A stretch of 64,000 nt of DNA from Lineolata rhizophorae (Eukaryota; Ascomycota; Dothideomycetes; Lineolatales; Lineolataceae), in assembly GCA_010093515.1 (NCBI GenBank), contig MU001675.1, forward strand, positions 594,908 through 658,907. The letters are read 5' to 3'. The notes below the pieces were generated by a model. The model worked only from the letters and a program-made list of their open reading frames with translations. It searched no databases and was not told the origin of the DNA. The translations under genes and the position numbers were made by a program. Of this stretch, positions 31,485 to 42,920 are shown piece by piece; positions within the stretch are counted from its first letter, which is position 1, and every line of letters begins with the position of its first letter.

Positions 31485-31863
31485 CGTACAAGCATTTCCG
31501 GCAGGTATGGGAGGAGGTCAAGCAGGAAAGGGGTCGACGTTCTGGGGCAATTGAGCCGCGGGACGGGCGCAGAACGGCGCCGCGAAGCAATGACGAAGGG
31601 AAAGTTTGCAGGGCCGAAGCCAGACGCTCGGAGGACAGGGGTGTTGGGCGCGGCCGCGACCGGGCCGGCCACTGCCAAGCCAGAACTTCTCCCGAGCTCC
31701 GACGGTCGACACCAGCTCCATCGCCCGCTCTATCATCCCGACTCCCTCACCTTCCACTTCTCCTCCCTCTCCTCCTTCTCCTCGCCCTCCCGAATTCCTC
31801 TCCCTCATCACCTCCCTTTCTCCGCCCTCGCCGTCTGCGCCCGCGCTTTCACCCACGCCTGGC
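31485..31863. promoter_or_regulatory. Divergent promoter region, flavin reductase / bL31m
   Basis: Only 379 bp separate the proposed start of the flavin-reductase-like gene (minus) from the start of bL31m (plus). The plus strand from about 31720 to 31860 is strongly C/T-rich, as expected just upstream of a fungal start codon. No other feature is seen. Confidence 0.5.
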
Positions 31864-32511
31864 ATGGCGGCCTCGCTCCTCACGCCGCGACGGCCCCTTC
31901 GCTGCACGCGCACCACGTTCGACCCTCTTCTGAGCAGCAGCAGCGGGGGCGGCGCGACGTCATTCATCGCATTCTCATCAGCCCGACCAGCGGCGGCGGC
32001 GGCGGCGGCGGCGGCAGCGGGGACCGGCCGGGCTACGCAGGTGCGGCACGCGACGCTGATCAAGCGGCCGAAGCGGCCCTACACCTTCACGCAGCTGGTG
32101 ACGCTCTCGGACGGCAGCGCCTTCCTGCAGCGCACGACGAGCCCCGCGCCCGTGTACCGGTCGACCAAGGACCTGCGCAACGCGCCGCTGTGGAACCCGA
32201 GCTCGGACCGGCTGCTGCGGGTCGAGGACGACGAGGCCGGCACGCTGGCCGCGTTCCGCGACAAGTTTGGCAGGGGGTGGGACGCCGCGGACAGGATCGC
32301 GAGGGATGAGGTCGGCAGGCAGGAGGAGGACGCCGAGGTCGGTTGCCGTTTTGTTCTCGTCATGCGTGATGCGGGGAGTTGGCTAATGGACGCATAGGCC
32401 AAGAAGGACGCGGAGCCGCTTGGGGAGGACAACTTGCTCGAGCTGATCAGCGGGTTCGGGCAGGACCAGGAACTGCAGCCGCGGAAGAAGGGCAAGGGCA
32501 AGAAGAAGTGA
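31864..32511 (+). CDS. MRPL36: Mitochondrial large-subunit ribosomal protein bL31m, 195 aa
   Basis: A protein of the mitochondrial 54S ribosomal subunit, bL31m (yeast Mrpl36). Exons are 31864-32337 and 32398-32511, joined in phase across a 60-bp intron. The first 60 residues form an Arg/Ser/Ala-rich import sequence that ends in a poly-Ala run encoded by a GCG repeat. The conserved core follows: ATLIKRPKRPYTFTQLVTLS, DGSAFLQRTTSPAPVY, RSTKDLRNAPLWNPSS and FRDKFGRGWD. The C-terminus is a Lys-rich tail (PRKKGKGKKK). Paralogue choice within mitoribosomal L31-like proteins is from memory of the RPKRPYTFTQLVTLSDGS motif. Confidence 0.85.
31990..32016 (+). repeat. CGG/GCG trinucleotide repeat in bL31m presequence
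   Basis: About eight near-perfect GCG codons in a row encode a poly-alanine tract in the mitochondrial targeting region of bL31m, just before the mature protein. It is likely length-variable between strains. Confidence 0.9.
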
Positions 32512-33165
32512 AGATCGAGCTGCGTGGTATCATGCTGTTTTTCGTTGGGGGGGTTTAAGACGCGGGATTGGAAGGCTTCTTTAGCCGCAGCGTTGTATTT
32601 TTACCGTGTACATTTACTGTGTGTAGAGCCCTCTGCTGCATAGCCCCGGCTCAACTACGGATTTGGGTGTCAGCCGGTAAAAGGGAACGGCCCAGGCCGG
32701 ATTGTAGATCCATCTGCTGCAGCAAGAGACTCGGGGTGCGATGATGCCGCTGAGACGGCTGTGCACGCTACGTAAGCGAGGGCCGGCCGTCGGCCGCCAC
32801 GAGCCGCCTCCAGCTCGATCCCGGTCTCGCTCGCCTCGTCCTTCTCCCACCACGCCGCTGCAAGCACAATTTCTCCCAGCCCGCGTGCCGCCGCCCGCCG
32901 AGTGCCCTCGTGCCCCCTCGCCCCGCCCCTGCGCCGGTGCCGCTCACGTCTTGCGCGCTTCCAGGGCCCAACAGCCCCAGACCGGCAACCCTCACTCGAG
33001 TGGGCGCGTGCCTTCTCGCAGCTGCGCCGCAGCGCCTTGGACAATAAAGCAGAAGACGCGACCCACGGCAGGGCTGCTCCCGCACTTCGTTCTTATCCTT
33101 TGTCCCCTCTCTTTTCGATCCTACTTCTTCCTCGAGGCCTCGCGAGGCTGTGGCTTTGAATAGTC
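32512..33165. promoter_or_regulatory. bL31m 3' flank and eIF2A promoter
   Basis: The two flanking genes are both on the plus strand. The second half (about 32800-33160) is C/T-rich and leads directly to the eIF2A start codon. No gene is visible. Confidence 0.45.
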
Positions 33166-36122
33166 ATGGCCGCCAACGCTGCTGCCGCTGCTGCCGCGCA
33201 GCCCGTGCAGCTGGGCTGTAAGTCAACCTTTCCACACACTCGCTCTGTCTCCTGGGGGTTTTTTTCTTCTTTCTTTTTTTCCGTTTCTTCCATGGTGGAT
33301 GGCCGTATCTTGCTAACAGCGGCCCTTTCCGCAGACCGCACTCTGGCGGGCATAGGGCTCCTGGACGCTTCTCCCGTGTATCAGCGGCCCGCGAACTTCG
33401 AAGGGTAAGCACGCATAAGCAGCCCTCTCCGCACACCGCACCCGCACTTGGTGGCTAGCTACCACCTCTGGCTCCACTTTTTCGCATACACTGACGCGTT
33501 TCACGGACAGGCCTACTGGCAACTTCCGCTGTTGCTCCTTCTCGCGCAATGGGCAGTACTTTGCGTATGCGTCGCCCGAACGGTACGAGCGAGATCCACC
33601 CCACCCTTCCCCTTGGCCTGCAAATCATTGCTACATCGAACGCCCGTCCTAATACTACTCCCACAGCGTGCACATTGCAGAGACCGCCCCGGTCGCCCAA
33701 GGTCGGGTCCGCTTCATAATACCGGCCGCCAATGTGTACGAGCTCGACTTTTCGCCTTCCGGCAGCTACGCCATGCTCTGGCAGCGCCCGTCCAAGGACG
33801 AAAATGGCGATTCGGTGCCAAACTTGACGATATGGAAGTTGAAACAACCGGGACAGGAGCAACAGGAGCAGCCGCCGGGCGGCGACGGCGACGGCCCGAC
33901 GGAGTTGGACCACTCGGCGCGCGTGGCCGGCTTCGTCCAGAAGTCTCAGAACGGATGGGTCCCGCAGTTCGACGCGGACGAGACCTCCTTTGTCCGACTC
34001 GTCAATGGCGCCGTGCGCATCTTTGACATGGCCTCCCCGCAGTCGTCGAACAAGAAGCTCAACGCCGACGACGTGACCGACTTCCTCGTCGAACCCCATG
34101 GCGGCTCCATCGCTACCTTCACGCCCGCCATCAAGGTTCGCTAAGTGCCCGGCCCACCGGAAAATTTCTGTTTTGGTTGCTGGTTTTATTTTTGGACCTC
34201 ATTCTTTCTAACCCTTGGCCGTTTTCTGTCTCCGCTTTTAGGGCCGTCCCGCAGTCGCGATGCTGTTTATCCGCGACAAGTTCGACCCGGCGATGAAGCG
34301 CACCTTCTTCAAGGGCGACAAGGTGCAGTTCAAGTGGGCTCCCAAGGGCAACAGCCTCATCGTGCTGGCGCAGACCGACGTCGACAAATCAAACATGAAC
34401 TACTACGGCGAGATGAATCTGTACCTCCTCAGCCCAGACACCAGCGTCCAGATTCAGCTTGGTACGTTTTTAACTGTGATCACGTGGACTGCCGTGCTTG
34501 GTATTAATATTCTTGTCCTCGCACAGACAAGCAAGGTCCCATCCACGACGTCTCCTGGTCGCCCTCGGGCCGTGAATTTGCAGTAGTCTACGGCTACATC
34601 CCGGCCAAGACGACCATCTTCAACCGCAACGGCACCGCGACGCACGACTTTGCCTTAGGACCCAAGAATACCGCGCTTTTCTCTCCCGATGGCCGTTTCC
34701 TGCTACTCGCAGGCTTCGGCAACCTTCAAGGCGGCACCGACATGTATGACCTTCACAAGGACTTCGCCAAGATCGCCTCCTTCACGGCCGAAAACGCGAC
34801 ACTGTGCGAGTGGGCCCCTGACAGCACGCACGTGCTGACGGCGACGACGAGCCCGCGCCTGCGCGTCGACAACGGCGTCCGCATCTACCACGTGCTCGGC
34901 ATGCTCGTCTACAAAGAGGACATGACGGAGCTATACTGGGCGGGCTGGAACCCGGGGCTGGGCAAGGAGGCCACGGGGCCGCAGCCCGCGACGGGCACGA
35001 TCCCGGGCCCGGTCCCGCACGCCTCGGCCACGGCGTACCTCAGCTCGGTCAAGACGCCGTCGAAGCCCGTTGGCGCGTACCGCCCACCGGGTGCCCGCGG
35101 TCTCGCCGCAAGCCTCAGCTACAAGCGCGAGGACGAAGGTGGCGCAGCCTTCGTAAGCAACGGCAACGGCAACGGCGGCAACGGCGGCGCCGCCGGCGGA
35201 GGAGGAGGAGGAGGAGGTGCTGGTGCGGCCTTCGGCAAGCCGCGTCGCAGGGAGGTGCCGGGCGCGGAGTCGGCCGACGCGGATAGCTTGGCCGCGCCCG
35301 GCGGCGGCGTCTTCCTCCCGCCCGAGGAAGGCTTGTCCAAGACGGCGCTCAAGAACAAGAAGAAGCGCGAGGCGAAGAAGGCCAAGGAGATGGCGGGGGG
35401 CGGGGGTGAAGGGGAGAAGGGCGCCGCGGTGATGGATGGGGGCGGCGAGGGGGGTGGTGGCGGTAGCGGCCACGCAGCGGCGGGGGCGGGCCCAGCGGGC
35501 GAGAGGAAAGTAAACGGTACGGGGGGTTTGCGCCCGCCGAAGGGGCCGAGGGGTTGGTCGCCGAGCCCGGAGCGGAGAGGGGGGCAGATGGGTCATAGGA
35601 GGGGGAGGAGTCAGGGCGGCGACGCGCGAGGGGGTTATGGTGGGAGTAGCGGCGGGGGGAGGGGGAGGGAGAGGAAAGGTCGGTAGATTCTTTTGTCGGC
35701 TTGGTTCTTTTTTTGTCTTCTGCGTCCGTTAAAGCCAAGGCCGATGGCGAGCGTTTTTCGACTGACATTCGCGAACAGACACCAACTCGGCCGTCTCCCA
35801 ACCCACGCCAGCCGCCCCGGCCGCCACGCCTCCTCCGGCCGCCCCACAGCTGCCGCCCGTTGCCGCCGCCGCCGCCGCCGCCGCCCCTCCCGCCGCGACC
35901 GCGTCGTCATCTGCGGAAGCGCAGGCGCAGGCCGACGCCGCGGCGGGGCTTGGCCCCACGGACAAGAAGCTGCGCTCCCTGCACAAGAAGATGCGCGCGA
36001 TCGAGGAGCTCAAGATGAGGCAGGCGCGCGGCGAGAAGCTCGAGGACACGCAGGTCAAGAAGATCGCGACGGAAGAGGAGATTAGGAAGCAGTTGGCGGA
36101 GATGGGCGTGCAGGATGCGTGA
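33166..36122 (+). CDS. Translation initiation factor eIF2A, 792 aa, seven exons
   Basis: eIF2A is a monomeric factor that binds the 40S subunit and Met-tRNAi independently of GTP; it acts in the cytosol in non-canonical initiation. Exons are 33166-33217, 33335-33404, 33511-33582, 33667-34135, 34242-34461, 34527-35678 and 35779-36122; all phases agree. Residues about 20-420 form the WD-type propeller, with YELDFSPSGSYAMLW, TFFKGDKVQFKWAPKGNSLI, HDVSWSPSGREFAVVYGY, PKNTALFSPDGRFLLLAGFG and CEWAPDSTHVLTATTSPRLR, all hallmarks of eIF2A. The middle and C-terminal linkers are Gly/Ala/Arg-rich. The last exon supplies the conserved helical end (KKLRSLHKKMRAIEELKMRQ, then GEKLEDTQVKKI). Without that splice the frame would stop at 35686 in an RG-rich tail. 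The family is certain; the exact final donor was chosen by phase. Confidence 0.93.
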
Positions 36123-36364
36123 AGTTTGGAGAGAGGAGAGGTAGAGAGAGAGATCCCGTGGGTTTTTGGTTGGTGGTGTGTTTGGGGGTGGGGGATGGGG
36201 GGTGGGGGGGCGGTTGTTGTGTTAGTGGTTAAGTATCTGAAAAAAATGTGGGGGTGGGTAAACTGAAGTGAGTTGAAGACAGCTATGGAGATGGATGGAG
36301 AATTTATTTTAAAAGAGGTCTGATGTTTGGTGTGATTTGGTGGCTTGTTCATTGCTTTCTTGCG

Positions 36365-36410
36365 GTCGATGACGGGGAAAGTGTCACGTGACACTTTCGC
36401 CGTTATCGAC
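36365..36410. repeat. 46-bp near-perfect palindrome centred on CACGTG
   Basis: Two 23-base arms meet at the centre of CACGTG (between 36387 and 36388). The inner 22 bases, GAAAGTGTCACGTGACACTTTC, are read here as two halves of eleven that are perfectly complementary; only two of the 23 pairs are mismatched (at the sixth and eleventh positions from the outside). The core TCACGTGA is the classic target of Cbf1/Pho4-type bHLH factors. It lies about 240 bp past the eIF2A stop codon. Confidence 0.9.
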
Positions 36411-36885
36411 TGGATCTGAGAAGCTTCGATGAAAGAAGAGCATAACACCTGGGCGTTTATAGAGACATTGCCGGAGACTCGGGAAAATCGCAATCGACGA
36501 CAAGGACACGAATGGCCCTTTGCATATGCGACGGCGCGGAATAGTCGGCCGAGTTTGCTAGCTGATTGGGGTGAGCGGAGCTAGGACCTGTTGTGATGAA
36601 GCCAAAGTTGTCGGAGGGGGGCGATGCGTGGATAGATACACCAAGCCGCGCCACCTCAATTGCTCAACGAGGAAATCGACGGGCTCTGGTCGCTGGTCGT
36701 AGGCAAGTTGTCTGCTGTCTTCTAGCTGGATAGATCACGCGACGGTGGCAATCAATTGAGGCATAGAGAAAAGCCCTGAGGACAATGAAGTAGGAGTCTA
36801 AACAAACTAGCAACACCTTGTTGACTGTTCGAGATGATGGTGATCTTGTAATGATTGGATCAGCAGTGCCTATGAGCGGGCTATG

Positions 36886-36944
36886 GTGCCTCGTAGGTGT
36901 CTGGAGATGTCCTAGCTGGACATCTCTGCCTACGTGCCTCGTAG
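36886..36944. repeat. Hairpin bracketed by 11-bp direct repeats
   Basis: GTGCCTCGTAG occurs at 36886-36896 and again at 36934-36944. Between them GAGATGTCC and GGACATCTC form a perfect 9-bp inverted repeat with a five-base spacer, and outer bases (GTAGG/CCTAC) also pair imperfectly. The arrangement resembles a tiny foldback element with flanking duplications, but 11 bp is long for a target-site duplication. Confidence 0.75.
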
Positions 36945-36964
36945 AAGATTATAAACCGAAACTT

Positions 36965-37050
36965 GCCCAGCACGGATTCGAACCGGCGACCTCTCAAAGA
37001 GAAAGAGCATACGAAACAGACTTACTACCGCCCGCCCATTCCAGCTGTCA
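36965..37050 (-). tRNA. Possible tRNA relic or tRNA-derived sequence
   Basis: On the minus strand the sequence contains a perfect RNA polymerase III B box (GGTTCGAATCC) in a T-arm-like context. The T stem pairs in only three of five positions, and the putative acceptor strands (TGACAGC and GCTGGGC) pair in four of seven. No convincing D arm or anticodon stem can be drawn and no anticodon can be assigned. I therefore regard it as a decayed tRNA or a tRNA-derived fragment, not a working gene. Confidence 0.3.
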
Positions 37051-38673
37051 TTAGATAGCACGTCGTCCGCCATCTCTAGCGGGATCGCGCGTCGCGGGAG
37101 GTACCATCCTGACATCCAGATGCACCAATATGGAAGTTGAAAAACCATATCGTCGGCGAAGTCTTCTATGCGGCCTCATTTTGAGGTGTTGAGGGCGATA
37201 TATCTACGCGTACTGTGTATGACCGATCGGCCCTTTCTATCCTCGTGAGCGGAATTTTTTTTTCGCCATTCCGCAAAGCTCGCATCCTCACATCTAGACA
37301 AGCGGGAATCCCCAAATTTCCCTTTTGGTAAGATGAAAGCGCTGCCCTGACGCATTCTCCAGCGTGCCGTGCAATGTTGCAAAATACCACGAGGCCTATC
37401 GCGACATCTCGGCCGATCGTGCGCACATCAATCACGTATCACGCCAAACACTTCAGCAACCCACTGCATATTTCAACAAACATTTCTTTAAATTCCGCTG
37501 CTTCTGCACGCCTACTCGTTTTCTCGCCGTGGTGAAGGGTCCAACCGGAACAAGGAAGGAGGAAGATAGGCAAAGTCTATCCTATAGCCTCTCTGTCCGA
37601 GCCTTCAAGTCCCCAATATTTGACGGAGCACGGCACTGTCAACCCAGCTACACCTAACATCTGTACAAGAGCGCTTAGACCAGCAATGGGCAAGCGTGTT
37701 GTGCCCGCCATCGCAAATGGAGAAAGAGTAGGGAAAAAGGACGCAAAGCAAAAGAACACACAAGCTACCACCGACAAATTTGTCAATGTGGACACAGTAG
37801 CAGACATGCTAAAAACTAGCAACGCCCAGAGGAGACAGGACAGGAGGAGAAGTAGTGAAGTAGGACAAAACCTGTAAAAATTGAAAAAAATAAACCCCCA
37901 CGTGTCATGCATTGTGAACTTTGCCCTCTCCCGTTCATGTCTCATTCCCAACCGACCAACCGATGAACCAACCACCAGCACCCGAGAGAAAGCTCCACCC
38001 ATTCCGGCTACTCCTTTTTTCCAACCGCATCCCCCCCTCCCATTCTTTGAGACAAGGCCTTGTTCTCCGTTTGAAAAAAAAAATATGTATGATTGACCCG
38101 AAGGAGGGAAGGGGTATAAAAGAGACCACACGCTCCGAAAACCCACCTGAAAGTCCGGGGGCAAGAGCACCAAATAGAAGAGAAAACGCCCCGGAGTAGA
38201 AAACGGCAGGAAGGAAATAGAAGGACAATTAAATGTAGAAGTAACGCGGGAAGAAAGAAGTAGAGGCTGCACGCAAGCTATTGCCCATCCAGATCCAGGC
38301 AGTAACCCCGGACGCGGCTCGACTAGAGCGCGCCGTGGCAACTTGCTTGCCATTTGTCTCGACGGACGGATATGCTCATGATTAACGTGAACCTAACAAG
38401 ATGCCCTGACCGGAATGCCTGCAAAGACGAGAAAAGCGGAAGAGACACGAAAGGAATCTGTGAAAACCCCCGCAGAATACCCCACCAATCTCTGAGAGAA
38501 AACATTATCAGAGCGTGAGAAAATGAAGCATAAACCGCCCTCCTTCGCAGCTCTAGGCCGATAAGAGATATTCCGAGGCCGAGCACGCAACCACTACGCC
38601 AAAGGAACCGTGAAACGAGAAACACCTCTCAAGCAACCAACTCCTCTGATGAACGCCCTGCTTGGCGGTCGCG

Positions 38674-41600
38674 TCAGTTAGCTATACTCTCGGGGCTCAG
38701 GATCCCAACCCCACTACCATCATCCTTTTCAGGCTCATTATCCACAGCCATCTTTTCTTTGTTGTTGGGCATCTCAAGCTTGAGCTTGCCCACCGGTTTT
38801 GCCAGCGGTTTGCTGGTTCCACCGCTGTTGTTGGCGCCTTCTCCACCTCCAGTGGCGACTTCTTTCCCTTCGTCGATCTTGCGCTTCTTCTTGGCCATCT
38901 GCTGTTGTTCGCGAAGCGGGCGCTTGCGCGGACTTGAGATCTTGCCAGTAGGAGGCAACCTTGGCTTAGGGAATCTTTGTTTGGCTGGAAGATCTTCGTC
39001 CTCGATGAGAGGCTCGTCGCCGTTCTCGCGCAGCTTCTTCCGGAAGAACGGCTGCACAAGCCCGATCTGAGACCCAACATTCTGAGACGTGACTGGCTCA
39101 TACTGCGGTGGAGTGTCCATCGTGACGCCAACGGTAGTGGTAGCGCTATAAAATTGTTAGACACTATTTCGATGAGGCAAGCCCGGCAGGGTACGTACTT
39201 CGCGTTCTGAGCCTGGTAGGCGCTGTGCATGCGGTTCTGCAACAAGTGAAGAGGCACACTGAGGTTCGAAAGACCGAACTCCTTGTCCAAGCCGAGCTCC
39301 TTGAAGCCGAAGAAGTCCTCGCCGATCTCATCGGCAAAGTCGCCTCCGACGAACTGTTCGCTGCCATCGTTGAATGCGCCTGCACCATCTGCACCGGCGT
39401 TGCTGTCCAGCGCGGGACGCTTTGAAACACGCAATTAGCTCGCGTTCGGATTCATGCTCAACGACAGAACTCACCAGCAAGTCCGAGAGATGCGCCTTCA
39501 TGCGCTCATGCATGACACCAAGCTTCGACCCCAACCTTTCGACGTCATCCTTCACGTAACCCTCAAGCGACTCGAGATCTAGACCGTTCCGATCAAGGCA
39601 ATGGATGACCTGCTCCTCGGGCGAGAACATTGGCTTGAAGGTGCTGTCTTCCCCTGGAACTTGAGGAGACTCCCGATACACCGTCAGGGTCTTGACGAGA
39701 TTAGCAAAATATGTCCCGGCGATGTCAGTCGCAGCTTCTAAAGCAGACGGCTGGAACTCTTCGAAGCCGGCATGGTAGAAGAGCTTGCCGACACTTCGTT
39801 GCAACGCAGCACGACAAGCCCAGGGAGCCAGGATAGCCGAATCGTCTTGAACGACAAGAGGTTCGGTGTCGACTTCCACGAATGGCTGTGGGTCATACTT
39901 TTGGAACTGGTTTTGATACATCTAGGCATTTGTTAGCATCGAACAAATATATAGAAAGCATAGCCGTCAAAAAGTCTCCATACCTGTGATTGCAGCTGCA
40001 TCTGCTTGACAATTCCAATTTTTGCGCAAATTCGACGCGTGTCTTGCATTTGTCGCATGTTTGCATCCATCTTCTTGGTGAGGTTACTTTCTGGTGAGGT
40101 AAAATATCCTTTCGGCATCATGCGAAGGTATTCTTCGCATGGATCAACCACCTCACCGTTGGAATCCTCTACCCATTTGAGACGATCGTCTATGTCTGGG
40201 ATTGCGTTAACAGGGTCGTAGTAGTCCGGAAGAGTACGATCTTCTTCCTCTTCTATGCCTTCCGCAAGCGTTTCACCTGGAATTGCTTGCGGTGAGTCCT
40301 TCGCATCCTGGTCCATGGCTCTTTCGTCAACGGGTTTTTCCTCGCTCTGGGCCTGCTTCTGCTGACGCAACCAACGCCTCATGCCGGCTTTCGACCTCAG
40401 CAGGGCCTGTGCCTCAACATTGAGTCGTTCGTTATGAAACATGCGATTGCGCTCTGCGGCTGCGATAGCCCTGTCCTTCTTAGTAACTTGTTTCCACGTT
40501 TTGAATTCGATGTCATCCAGGTCTGGGTCGTCTGCTTGAAGAGGCAGACCGTTGACGGAAACTCCCGTGGCATCGACCTCGGAGGCATCAGCCTGACTTG
40601 GAGGCGCTCCGCTGTGCGCTGCGCCGTGGGCGCCTAAAGGCGTCAGAGTTCCAGGAGGGGGGGTTGCAAAGCCGTTCGAATCCATTGGCGCGTCAGATCC
40701 TGCGCGGCTAACTTCCGTACGAAGTCCCGAGTTCGGGGCACCAAGAAGCGAAGACATAGGAGGTTTTGATTCGGCACCTGGAGTACCTTCCGGTCCATGC
40801 GGCGGAGCCTTCCGCGCAGCGGTTGATCCTTTCTTCCCTTTGCTAGGTGCCTTGCGACCACGAGAGGCCATGATGGGCTCTTCGTCTTCGCTGTCCTCAA
40901 TACCCTCACCGTCGTTATCCCCATTTTGCAGCCTCCGTTCCTCCGCTTCTACCTCAGCCCGGTCTCGTACAACGATATCCGGGATGAGGGGGACAAGCTT
41001 CTCAGTTTCCTTTCTCATATAGAGGGCCTTCTTCCTGAGATAGTGTTGTGGGTCCGCATTGTACTGGAGACAGTTGGCCCAAATAAGATTGAGATCATCA
41101 ACAAACTCCTTCTTTGACTTGTAATGGTAACTCTTGAGCTTCTTGATCATCGTACCCATATCCATCGGGTGCTTGATGACACTATAGTAGTCGGGAACCT
41201 CGCGCTTGTTGACTCTTTGGAGAAAGGGAGCAGAATGCTCAGTCTGAGCCTTGAGCTCCATGAGGACCTTTTCGCAGGCCTCGTAAAGCTCTTCCTGCCC
41301 GACCTTGTCCTCGCTAGCCCACTTGCTCCGATTTTTGCGCACCTCACTTATTAGACTTCGTAGTTGCGAATCGCTAGCCTCTACACGGTCCCTGTATTTG
41401 TCGATACGCGCAATGAGGTGTTTGAGAGTAAGGTTCGACGCGCCAAGGTTGGCATTGCTCAGGCTACCCTGCTGGGCCGCGCCGGCTGCGTTATTCGACC
41501 TGCCGCCTGATTGTCCCGACATTTCATTCTCGACCTGGCGGTCAAGCTCATCCAGCTTCTGCTGCTCAAGCATGGCATCCCGGTCCGTCTCCAGGGTATG

Positions 41601-42296
41601 AAACAGAGTATAGGAAGTTTTCTTGGCGCGTTCTTCCAGCTCCTTCTTGCTTTGCTCGAGCTTCTTGCGTACGTCTTCAGATGTTCGCGCGCCGTCTCCT
41701 GATGAGGAGGGGGTCCCTCGAGAGTCGGACGGTTTTGGTAGGGTAGGTACTTGGAGGTGCGGAGGGAGGGTCGAGGGAGTGGCGGCGGAGGACTTTGCGT
41801 GGAGGGGGGATGTAGCGGCGACATTATCTTCTTCGTCGTCATCATCGTCATCGCCATAGTCGTCTTCGTCGATGGTTCTGGCGGCCTTCTTCGGTGGGGC
41901 AGCGGCGGCGGCGGATTTCTTGGCATCGGCCGCGCGGGCTTCCTCCTGCAGCTGCGGGCCGCTGCCATCAAAGTGATCCTGATCAGCCAAACCCGGATTC
42001 CTGCCCTTATCGCTAAAGAGATCCGTGATGCGCGCCTCTATTTGAAAGAAGCGCTCCCGAAACATGGCATGTCGCGCATCCTCCTCGCCGATGGCATCCC
42101 TTCCGGCGCCGGCGCCCTCGGGGGCCGGCGCGTTGTTGGCGGACGGGCCGCCGTCATCGGTCATGCCGGGAGTGATGCGGCGCTTGGGCGCGTGCAGCGA
42201 CTGGCTCGAGAGGCGATGCGCGGCATAGCTGGCGGTCTGGCGCGCCGACGGCGATGGCTGGGGATGGGGGTTGTGGGCTGCGAGTCCGTTGAACAT
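38674..42296 (-). CDS. SPT7: SAGA complex subunit SPT7, bromodomain protein, 1150 aa
   Basis: SPT7 is a core scaffold of the SAGA histone acetyltransferase complex. Exons on the minus strand are 42296-39984, 39921-39475, 39419-39199 and 39145-38674; phases agree. After an Ala/Pro-rich N-terminus and an acidic run ([15 protein letters not shown]), a bromodomain lies at about 345-430 ([20 protein letters not shown], then [20 protein letters not shown] and YNADPQHYL). Exon 2 encodes the histone-fold region that pairs with a TAF10-like partner: [20 protein letters not shown], then [20 protein letters not shown]. The basic C-terminal tail ends in a Lys-rich [10 protein letters not shown] segment. 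The start [10 protein letters not shown] is the first ATG followed by plausible sequence; the frame stays open further upstream, so it could be longer. The gene is divergent to the VanZ-like gene. Confidence 0.93.
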
Positions 42297-42920
42297 GTCG
42301 CGTTCGGGGAGCGGCAGGCGGGTCTTGGCGAGCCGCCCCCTCCTCACGACAGCGAGCGCAGCTGGGGCAGCGGCGGCAAGTCGTCGGGCCGCCCTTTCGG
42401 GTCGCAAATGGGGTCCGGAGCGGCGAAAAGCGGGTGCATGGATTGCGCGCGGTCCGGCGAGTTGGTCGAAGGGATTTTTGCGATGAAATTCGATGAGGGG
42501 CGCGAGTTCTGCGACGGCAAAGATGGGCGTCCTGCTTGCGCGCTGGGCCTTGGGTTTGGTGGTCGCTCTTTGACTTGTCGTCAAAAGAGAGTTGGTCTGG
42601 CGGGCCTGACTAAGCGCGCCTGCCCTGCCCCAGGCGCTCGCGCGCTCTGGCACGCGCTGCTGGCGAGCGCTGCAAGCGAGCTGCCGAGGCTCGAGCCCGC
42701 CGGGGCGCGCCCACCTGTTCGCGCGCCCGCAGACCTCCCGCCCGGTGGCTTTGCGGCGCCCGGCCACAGCGACTCGGCCAGCAGGCTGCTGCGGCTCTCT
42801 GGCCTGCCGCGTGCGGATCACCACCACACCCCCTCTTCACGCTCTCTCGTTTCGCTCTCCGCAAAGAACCCGGCAATGCGCCTTTGACCTGTCCATGCAG
42901 CAAGTTCCCCTCGCTTCGCG
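42297..42920. promoter_or_regulatory. Divergent promoter region, SPT7 / VanZ-like
   Basis: GC-rich DNA between two start codons that face apart. Repeated GCGCGC-containing motifs occur at 42620-42740. The frames open here on both strands are composition artefacts or an N-terminal extension of SPT7. No gene of its own is seen. Confidence 0.45.

Larger units (their letters stand above)
36123..38673. other. Gene-free stretch between eIF2A and SPT7 (convergent ends)
   Basis: Both flanking genes end here, so no promoter is required, yet the gap is 2.5 kb. It contains the CACGTG palindrome, a hairpin flanked by direct repeats and a tRNA-like relic, annotated separately. From about 37600 to 38670 the plus strand is purine-rich; the resulting minus-strand frame (37577-38353, 258 codons) is T-rich and hydrophobic, without family motifs, and probably reflects composition. 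That part may be 3' UTR of SPT7. Confidence 0.4.

Noticed and set aside
37577-38353. 258-codon hydrophobic minus-strand frame downstream of SPT7
   Set aside because: Hydrophobicity follows from a purine-rich plus strand; no ordered helices, family motifs or good gene structure. Kept as part of the gene-free stretch, though expression data could reopen it.
41751-42887. 378-codon plus-strand frame opposite SPT7
   Set aside because: Antisense to the SPT7 N-terminal region, Gly/Arg/Ala-rich, no family features.
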